Shown piece after piece: positions 23,852 to 28,179 of a stretch of 32,654 nucleotides of DNA. The position numbers and the translations under genes are program-made. This stretch comes from an uncultured Oscillospiraceae bacterium (lineage in GTDB: Bacteria; Bacillota; Clostridia; Oscillospirales; Acutalibacteraceae), in NCBI GenBank assembly GCA_910588935.1, contig CAJUSM010000031.1:1-32654 (forward strand). The letters run 5' to 3'. Positions within the stretch are counted from its first letter, which is position 1; every line of letters starts with the position of its first letter. A model generated the notes under the pieces. It saw only the letters and a list, made by a program, of their open reading frames with translations. It made no database searches and was not told the origin of the DNA.

Positions 23852-23880
23852 TTGAAATTCTACCGTTTATTTGGTATAAT
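23852..23880 (+). promoter_or_regulatory. Strong promoter of the SinR/Cas2-like gene
   Basis: TTGAAA (23852-23857), a 17-bp spacer and TATAAT (23875-23880) with an extended -10 TGG, reading against the surrounding late operon. Confidence 0.85.
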
Positions 23881-23922
23881 TAGGTTAAATTAAGAAACAT
23901 ATTTTAGAAAGGCGAAAAAGAA

Positions 23923-24204
23923 GTGGTCTATTGCATTACCTATGATTTGAACAAAAGCGGCAAAGACTACAAGGGTGTCATCCAGGCAATTAAAGATGCA
24001 GGGGACCAAGGCTATTGTAACTTTGGTAAATCTGCATGGCTTGTCAAAACAAAGTTAAAATCGGCCCAAACGGTGTATTCTATGATTGAACCGTATTTGG
24101 ATTCTGATGACACCTGTCTGGTAATAGAAGTTGCGAAAAATTATGCAGCTCACATTGAAAACGATGACATTGATAAATTCAAGAATATCATTTTCCGCGT
24201 TTGA
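23923..24204 (+). CDS. SinR-like / Cas2-fold small protein (93 aa), moron gene
   Basis: This is the only rightward gene inside the leftward late region. It starts at a GTG after an AAAGGCG site. MVYCITYDLNKSGKDYKGVI opens a ferredoxin-like beta-alpha-beta fold: a first strand ending in Asp, as in Cas2/VapD relatives, then WLVKTKLKSAQTVYSMI and DDTCLVIEVAKNY. This is the pattern of the family often annotated 'SinR', related to Cas2-like nucleases and to toxins. Whether it has RNase activity is unknown. A strong extended -10 promoter 43 bp upstream makes it independent of the late operon, so it is probably expressed in the lysogen. It converges on the 24217 gene with 12 bp between. Confidence 0.7.
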   Translation: MVYCITYDLNKSGKDYKGVIQAIKDAGDQGYCNFGKSAWLVKTKLKSAQTVYSMIEPYLDSDDTCLVIEVAKNYAAHIENDDIDKFKNIIFRV

Positions 24205-24216
24205 CCTTCACCGAAC

Positions 24217-24384
24217 TCAAGTAGTCCCTGCTTCTTCATCCGAGCTAAAAATGGTACTCTTGTGCCCATGATGAGTTTTCTCGAACAGCTCCATTTCGAG
24301 CTCATAGGCGTTTTTCCCTTTTCCAAGGCTCTTCACAAAGTCGGAGATTTCTTGGAGACTCCCTTCCACAATAATAGCTTGCAT
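24217..24384 (-). CDS. Small phage protein (55 aa), unknown function
   Basis: The longer open frame (to 24489) overlaps the DUF2829 gene. The ATG at 24384 has AGGAGG 5 nt upstream and is 10 bp after the DUF2829 stop. The protein (MQAIIVEGSLQEISDFVKSL, then an acidic C-terminus) has one short strand and a helix, and I do not recognise it. Its tight spacing suggests co-expression with the DUF2829 protein. It ends face to face with the SinR-like gene. Confidence 0.65.
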   Translation of the reverse strand: MQAIIVEGSLQEISDFVKSLGKGKNAYELEMELFEKTHHGHKSTIFSSDEEAGTT

Positions 24385-24394
24385 ATCTGTCCTC

Positions 24395-24631
24395 CTATGC
24401 CGACATAATCTGCCAATCCGAGGCCAACCAACCAAGCTGCACGCCGGAAGTACCGACAAACGCAATCGCATTGTTGCCGAGCGCGTCATGGTTTACGTTG
24501 ACGATTTCTCCGGCTGCATTTTTATAACTGACGCAGGCAGCCAGCTCGATATACTGGCCTTTGCCGTTCCATCCAGCGCGGGATACTCTCTTGTCAGCCT
24601 TTACAGCCTCGATTGCCTTTCCAAAATCCAT
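24395..24631 (-). CDS. DUF2829-domain protein (Tad2-like anti-Thoeris candidate)
   Basis: The protein is 78 aa and almost entirely one DUF2829 domain: MDFGKAIEAVKADKRVSRAG, then WNGKGQYIEL, and a C-terminal LGWLASDWQIM. Phage Tad2 proteins carry this domain and bind the cyclic-ADP-ribose-type signal made by Thoeris TIR proteins, so they block that defence. Whether this copy does so is inferred from the domain only. It is somewhat short at the C-terminal WLAS region compared with the form I remember (GWLASQTDMLAEDW). GGAGGAATGATCT precedes the start. It sits in the lysis/moron region with other small accessory genes. Confidence 0.78.
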   Translation of the reverse strand: MDFGKAIEAVKADKRVSRAGWNGKGQYIELAACVSYKNAAGEIVNVNHDALGNNAIAFVGTSGVQLGWLASDWQIMSA

Positions 24632-24716
24632 AGATCATTCCTCCAGTTCGTAATGTTTCGTTTTTTCTACATGGCTATCAGAACCGCCTAGTCAGAATCT
24701 CATTTTGAAGTTCCTC

Positions 24717-25055
24717 CTAAGTATGGACCCCCAGCTTGAAAAAGAAATAGCCGACAGCCACGCCCACTACTGCGGAAATGACCCAGCCAACTACTTTGCG
24801 CCACATCTCGCCGTCCCGGCCCTCCAGCTCTGTCAAGCGCTGTCCCTGGGAGATCTGCTCCTTTACCATATTTTCCATGTTCAAAGCAAGTTTTTCCACA
24901 GAGGTGCTGATCTTTGCGATTTGCTTAACCGTTTCCTCCAGAATCTCCAGCCGCCGGTTCTGACGGACGTTCTCGTCTTCCAGACGCTGGTGCTCGGCGT
25001 CCATACTGCGCCGGAACTCCTCGTGTTCGGCTCGTGAAATGAATTCACCTTCCAT
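24717..25055 (-). CDS. XhlA-like hemolysin/holin-associated protein
   Basis: The protein is 112 aa. A long coiled coil (~5-75, with EFRRSMDAEHQRLEDENVRQ) leads to one C-terminal membrane span (~88-107, VVGWVISAVVGVAVGYFFF). This is the layout of PBSX XhlA, which helps the holin at the membrane. GGAGGTGATGGATA precedes the start. It is 15 bp after the upstream gene. The spacer to the DUF2829 gene (24632-24716) contains only a four-codon ORF with a good ribosome site. Confidence 0.72.
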   Translation of the reverse strand: MEGEFISRAEHEEFRRSMDAEHQRLEDENVRQNRRLEILEETVKQIAKISTSVEKLALNMENMVKEQISQGQRLTELEGRDGEMWRKVVGWVISAVVGVAVGYFFFKLGVHT

Positions 25056-25070
25056 TATCCATCACCTCCG

Positions 25071-25481
25071 TCAGCTTGCCGCAATGCTTACCGTAGTACC
25101 CTCAGAGGCGTTGCTCGTCTCGGAATATGGGATTTTAGCCACGGTAACATTGTTCTTCATGTATTTGCTGGAGGTGGGCAGGATTTGCGTCACGGACGCT
25201 TTCGGGGTCACGCTGTAGGGTCCTGTGTAAGGGGCCACCCCCTCTGGAGCCGAACCGCTGCCACCCGAGGAGAGCATGGGATACCAGGTATCGGTAGTCT
25301 CCTCAAACATGTAACGGTCTCCTGTGTCGATGCAATAAGCCGTGCTGCCTGTGCATCCTGTTTTGGGCAGCATATCAAGATCAGCAGAAAGGCCGCACCA
25401 GGACTCGATTGCCTTAGAATCCGGCCTGGAATATGGCGGCAGCCGCCTGCTGACCAGCACCCAACTTCCGGTGTCAACCAT
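25071..25481 (-). CDS. Phage tail-associated hypothetical protein (136 aa)
   Basis: The N-terminal half has Trp/Tyr/Cys-rich beta motifs (TAYCIDTGDRYMFEETTDTW), a pattern seen in small phage proteins after the tail fibres. A Gly/Ser linker (SSGGSGSAPEG) leads to a C-terminal module (YSVTPKASVTQILPTSSKYM, then NVTVAKIPYSE) that is paralogous to the end of the 22978-23571 protein. The start has a weak AAGGTGG site and lies 11 bp after the upstream small gene. The function is unknown; a virion-surface or adaptor role is inferred from the module sharing. Confidence 0.7.
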   Translation of the reverse strand: MVDTGSWVLVSRRLPPYSRPDSKAIESWCGLSADLDMLPKTGCTGSTAYCIDTGDRYMFEETTDTWYPMLSSGGSGSAPEGVAPYTGPYSVTPKASVTQILPTSSKYMKNNVTVAKIPYSETSNASEGTTVSIAAS

Positions 25482-25492
25482 AGGCGGCCACC

Positions 25493-25624
25493 TTACACCG
25501 GGTCGCCGTTCTCGGTAAGGCCCAGGGCCTCCAGGTCAGCCCTGACCGCATCCTTGAACTTGTCGGGCACCTTATCGAAAGACCTCCTGCCGTTGATGAT
25601 GAGCGCTACATACAATGCAACCAT
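25493..25624 (-). CDS. CD1375-like small phage protein, copy 2 (43 aa)
   Basis: A short ORF starting MVALYVALIINGRRSFDKVP and ending LTENGDPV. It resembles the small CD1375-type proteins (M-V-x-x-Y-x-x-L-I) found after tail genes in Clostridia prophages. It is a diverged duplicate of the gene at 25672-25809. A TAACAAC-type spacer with GGAGGTAACAACATG gives a good ribosome site. The function is unknown. Confidence 0.7.
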   Translation of the reverse strand: MVALYVALIINGRRSFDKVPDKFKDAVRADLEALGLTENGDPV

Positions 25625-25671
25625 GTTGTTACCTCCAATCAGAAGTTTAGTTAAAATATAAAAAAGCACGG

Positions 25672-25809
25672 TTACGCCTCCAGCTTGTCGCCGTTCTGGT
25701 CGTAACCGAGTTCTTTCAGCCGGGCTTTTACTTTTTCTTTGAAGTCCTCCCGGATATCATCAAAGCTCCTTCGCTTATTGATGATAAGCGTACAGTAGAT
25801 ATTTACCAT
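25672..25809 (-). CDS. CD1375-like small phage protein, copy 1 (45 aa)
   Basis: Starts MVNIYCTLIINKRRSFDDIR and ends LGYDQNGDKLEA. It aligns along its whole length with the following 43-aa gene, so the two are a tandem duplication. It is probably a small tail- or lysis-region protein; no activity is known to me. No clear strong ribosome site was seen, and the start is fixed by homology with the second copy. Confidence 0.68.
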   Translation of the reverse strand: MVNIYCTLIINKRRSFDDIREDFKEKVKARLKELGYDQNGDKLEA

Positions 25810-25880
25810 GTTAACAGCCCTTTCGATTTGTACTCTTCTCTTGCACTATAACCAAATACCAGACGGTAACGAAGTCCATA

Positions 25881-26081
25881 TCAATTTTTCAGACATGTTT
25901 CCTTCGGAACCTTCCCCGGAGATCTCTCGTCGTTTAGACTCGCTTCCACCCGAATTTGCACGCGATTCAGTTCCTGCACGGTATCTATCAGTTCGTCCAA
26001 CTGCCGCTGAGCTTTCTCTGCTATCGCAGTCAACTCATCAATGCCATCTATCTTCAAACAGATTTCTTTGGTAAAGTGCAT
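25881..26081 (-). CDS. Small helical phage protein (66 aa)
   Basis: MHFTKEICLKIDGIDELTAI is followed by a long amphipathic helix (AEKAQRQLDELIDTVQELNR). It is probably a coiled coil. AAAGGAAG lies 7 nt before the ATG. It is 23 bp after the 96-aa gene. Small coiled-coil proteins after tail fibres are common, but the function is unknown. Confidence 0.65.
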   Translation of the reverse strand: MHFTKEICLKIDGIDELTAIAEKAQRQLDELIDTVQELNRVQIRVEASLNDERSPGKVPKETCLKN

Positions 26082-26104
26082 GATTGTCTTCCTTTCTTCT
26101 GCTT

Positions 26105-26395
26105 TTACTCCATCAGCATAGCCAGCACGTCATACATATCAGCCATGGCCTCCATAATAGCCAACATGTCGCCGTCGCTGTTCAACTGCCTCTTCAGAAG
26201 AAGAGCGCTGGAATTCCGGTTGAACTCCTCGGTAGACATCGCCGCCTCCTGGTACGTCCAGTAGCTGACTGTCCCGCCGTCCATATCCTCACGCTTGGAT
26301 TCTTTGATGTCCTTGCGCAGATATACGGTATCGCCGGAAACCTGGACCTGCTCTGGCCGGACGGTGCTTTCGGAATATCGGTAAGTAGGTTCCAT
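26105..26395 (-). CDS. Small phage protein after the RT (96 aa)
   Basis: The N-terminal part is beta-rich (VQVSGDTVYLRKDIKES, TVSYWTYQEA). The C-terminus is a Met-rich helix (DMLAIMEAMADMYDVLAMLM). This pattern is common in small proteins near tail genes of Clostridia phages. AAAAGGAGG lies 7 nt before the ATG and overlaps the stop of the reverse transcriptase gene, so it is co-translated with it. It could be tested as a non-canonical DGR accessory factor, since no Avd was seen, but its sequence does not look like the four-helix Avd. Confidence 0.65.
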   Translation of the reverse strand: MEPTYRYSESTVRPEQVQVSGDTVYLRKDIKESKREDMDGGTVSYWTYQEAAMSTEEFNRNSSALLLKRQLNSDGDMLAIMEAMADMYDVLAMLME

Positions 26396-26409
26396 AAAAC
26401 CGCCTCCTT

Positions 26410-27513
26410 TTATGTTTGATAAACCCTCGCCAGCCGGTAATATATCTGTAAGGGATTATTCTTGTCAGACTTGGATACCTTTCGTTTCAGTTTCCTAAAG
26501 TTTACGTAAGGTTTAATCCATTTTGAATACATAGCATAGGTGTCTGTGGACTTGATCCAGCCAAGATACGACAGCATCTGCCGGGCGTCGTAAACAGTTG
26601 GCCTGGCTTTTGACGCAAGTTTTTTCGCTTTCCTACTGGCCTTGTACATGATGCTTCTTCGCAAAACAGTGCGGTCCCGGTAAAACCGGAATCCCATGAA
26701 GTCAAGGTCTCTGCCCCGGTATTCGCCATTCTTGACATAAGAGAACCGGAACACCTGCCAATTCCCTTTTAACGCAAGACCAAGCTCTTTTCCAAGATAC
26801 TCCGAAATTGCCTGACGCATCTTGTGGAGGGCTTTTTTATTGCTGCCGAAAATCACCATATCATCCATATACCGGACATAATGGGCTGCTTGGAGCTGTT
26901 CCTTGATGTAATGGTCCAATCCTTGCAGGAACCAGTTTGCCAGCCACTGGGAGGTATGAAACCCCAGGGGAATCCCCTCGTCCGTGGCGTCAATAATCTT
27001 AAACAGCAAGTCCAGCATAAGCTCGTCATGAATGTGTTTGGAGAGCTTTGCTTTGAGAACATCGTGGGGGACACTGTCAAAGAAATGCCTGATGTCCATT
27101 TTCAAGACATACTTTACATTCTTTGCGTCAGTGCGAATCCACTTCTCAATGACCCTTTTGGCTTTGTGAGAACCTCGCCCCGGCAGACTGGCATAGCTGT
27201 GCTCATACATACCTTTATAGAACATGGGCTTGAGAGCGTTCACTACGCAGTGCTGGACAATAAGCTCTTCCAGGGTCGGCACATAGATTGTCCGCTGCTT
27301 ATGGCTGATCCCATCTAAAATATAAATGGGGGCATGCTCTTTGATCTCGTAATTGATAATCCAATCACGGGATTTTTCCGCCAGAGCCGCATCAGACAAA
27401 TGCCGGGCCTTGATGATGTTTCGGATACGCTTGCTCTTCTTGGCCGACTGCACGCTTCTTATTCTGTTTTGTTCGGATGTACATATTTCATACAAGTGAG
27501 TGTAGGATTTCAT
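26410..27513 (-). CDS. Diversity-generating retroelement reverse transcriptase
   Basis: The protein is 367 aa, normal for DGR reverse transcriptases. Motif A is LKMDIRHFFDSV (D140). The motif 4 signature LGFHTSQW (183-190) has the SQ that marks DGR enzymes instead of the SP of other RTs. The catalytic YMDD is at 215-218 (HYVRYMDDMVIF). YASLPGRGSHKA (~107-118) is also typical. No maturase or endonuclease domain follows, so it is not a group II intron protein. The start has AGAGG 11 nt upstream. The template repeat lies 131 bp upstream on the same strand, the standard arrangement. It copies the template RNA with adenine-specific errors and replaces the variable repeat of the target gene. Confidence 0.95.
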   Translation of the reverse strand: MKSYTHLYEICTSEQNRIRSVQSAKKSKRIRNIIKARHLSDAALAEKSRDWIINYEIKEHAPIYILDGISHKQRTIYVPTLEELIVQHCVVNALKPMFYKGMYEHSYASLPGRGSHKAKRVIEKWIRTDAKNVKYVLKMDIRHFFDSVPHDVLKAKLSKHIHDELMLDLLFKIIDATDEGIPLGFHTSQWLANWFLQGLDHYIKEQLQAAHYVRYMDDMVIFGSNKKALHKMRQAISEYLGKELGLALKGNWQVFRFSYVKNGEYRGRDLDFMGFRFYRDRTVLRRSIMYKASRKAKKLASKARPTVYDARQMLSYLGWIKSTDTYAMYSKWIKPYVNFRKLKRKVSKSDKNNPLQIYYRLARVYQT

Positions 27514-27644
27514 TCTCTCTTATCCTCTCGCCCGCTTTCGTCCTTTTTCAGCTACCGGCAGGCGCTTGCATCGAGTTGATTTTCACCAAGGGGTGCGGAA
27601 TATGCGCTGCATTAAAAATCGAGAAACATATTACCATGTGTTGG

Positions 27645-27756
27645 ATAAGATTGGGCCACGCCAATGTTCGAACTGGTATTAGACGGCGCATTGTTCAGGT
27701 TCACGTAGAAGGGACCCGCTTGAAGGTCATGGTTCCAGTTGCCGCCGACAATCGCG
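27645..27756 (-). repeat. DGR template repeat (TR)
   Basis: The 112 bp align without gaps to the variable repeat at 28198-28309. All 17 differences are T on the + strand, which is A on the coding strand. There are 26 such T in the TR and 17 are substituted. Read in the target frame, the TR encodes VGGNWNHDLQAGPFYVNLNN then APSNTSSNIGVAQSY, with seven AAC/AAT codons at the positions open to mutation. The 15-bp block 27653-27667 is identical in both copies and is a candidate IMH-type core. Between the TR and the RT start (27514-27644) no gene is seen; this should be the structured spacer used to prime cDNA. Confidence 0.97.
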
Positions 27757-27783
27757 CGCAGGCGCAGCGCATACCCCTGAAAT

Positions 27784-27824
27784 GTACAAAAAAAGAAAAG
27801 AGCCTACGTTTCCGCAGGCCCTCT
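27784..27824 (-). terminator. Rho-independent terminator between the 65-aa gene and the TR
   Basis: On the minus strand a 7-bp stem (27813-27819 with 27802-27808) closes a GAAA tetraloop and extends by five wobble-containing pairs. TCTTTTCTTTTTTT follows. It lies 11 bp after the 65-aa gene and 28 bp before the TR. Confidence 0.8.
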
Positions 27825-27834
27825 CCTCGCTTGG

Positions 27835-28032
27835 TCATTCGGACTCTTTTTCTTTACTCTGCTCCGTCGCTTCCGGTAAACCGATGCCAGTAGCGATGTA
27901 GTTAATAACCACGTTAATCTGAGAATCCGTCAAGCCCATTGCCTTAAGAGCCTCAGACATTCGCGCCACTTCAACTACATTCATCATTTCTTCCACCTCC
28001 TCTTCTACCAGAATAGAACTTTGCTTTGTCAT
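27835..28032 (-). CDS. Small acidic helical protein (65 aa) inside the DGR cassette
   Basis: It starts at the ATG at 28032 (GGAGG, 7-nt spacing); a TTG one codon earlier is less likely. The sequence is acidic and helical: SSILVEEEVEEMMNVVEVAR, then MSEALKAMGLTDSQINVVIN, with a Glu/Lys/Ser tail. I recognise no family. It is far too short for the ~110-130-aa four-helix Avd, although it occupies the slot between VR and TR where avd often lies. It has its own extended -10 promoter (28112-28141) and its own terminator, so it is a separate transcription unit. It may be a DGR accessory factor or a moron gene. Confidence 0.72.
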   Translation of the reverse strand: MTKQSSILVEEEVEEMMNVVEVARMSEALKAMGLTDSQINVVINYIATGIGLPEATEQSKEKESE

Positions 28033-28111
28033 CAAAGGTCCTCCTTTCCATAATAGAAGGTGCGTTCTTCGCGCAGGTGAGCAGGTGAATAGGTGCTGCT
28101 TCCCTTAGTTT

Positions 28112-28141
28112 ATAATAGCATACCATGCCGGAGCCTGTCAA
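28112..28141 (-). promoter_or_regulatory. Promoter inside the DGR cassette
   Basis: On the minus strand a perfect TTGACA (28136-28141), an 18-bp spacer and TATTAT (28112-28117) with an extended -10 TGC. It lies between the target gene stop and the 65-aa gene and could also feed TR and RT by read-through. Confidence 0.78.
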
Positions 28142-28152
28142 TCCGTATGCCC

Positions 28153-28170
28153 GGAGAACCTAGGTTCTCC
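28153..28170. repeat. Perfect 18-bp palindrome downstream of the VR
   Basis: A 7-bp stem with CTAG as a four-base loop, or a full 18-bp palindrome. It is 9 bp after the target gene stop and 27 bp from the VR end. No T-run follows, so it is not a terminator. DGRs such as that of phage BPP-1 need a hairpin or cruciform at this place for retrohoming. Confidence 0.8.
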
Positions 28171-28179
28171 AGACCTCCC

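Noticed and set aside
24632..24716. Four-codon ORF (MRF-stop) with a strong GGAGG site after the XhlA-like gene, followed in frame by about 19 open codons
   Set aside because: It may be the relic of a small gene killed by a stop codon, but it is too short to support.
26410..27513. Reverse transcriptase as a group II intron or retron RT
   Set aside because: It lacks maturase and endonuclease domains, has the DGR SQ motif, and is linked to a clear TR/VR pair.
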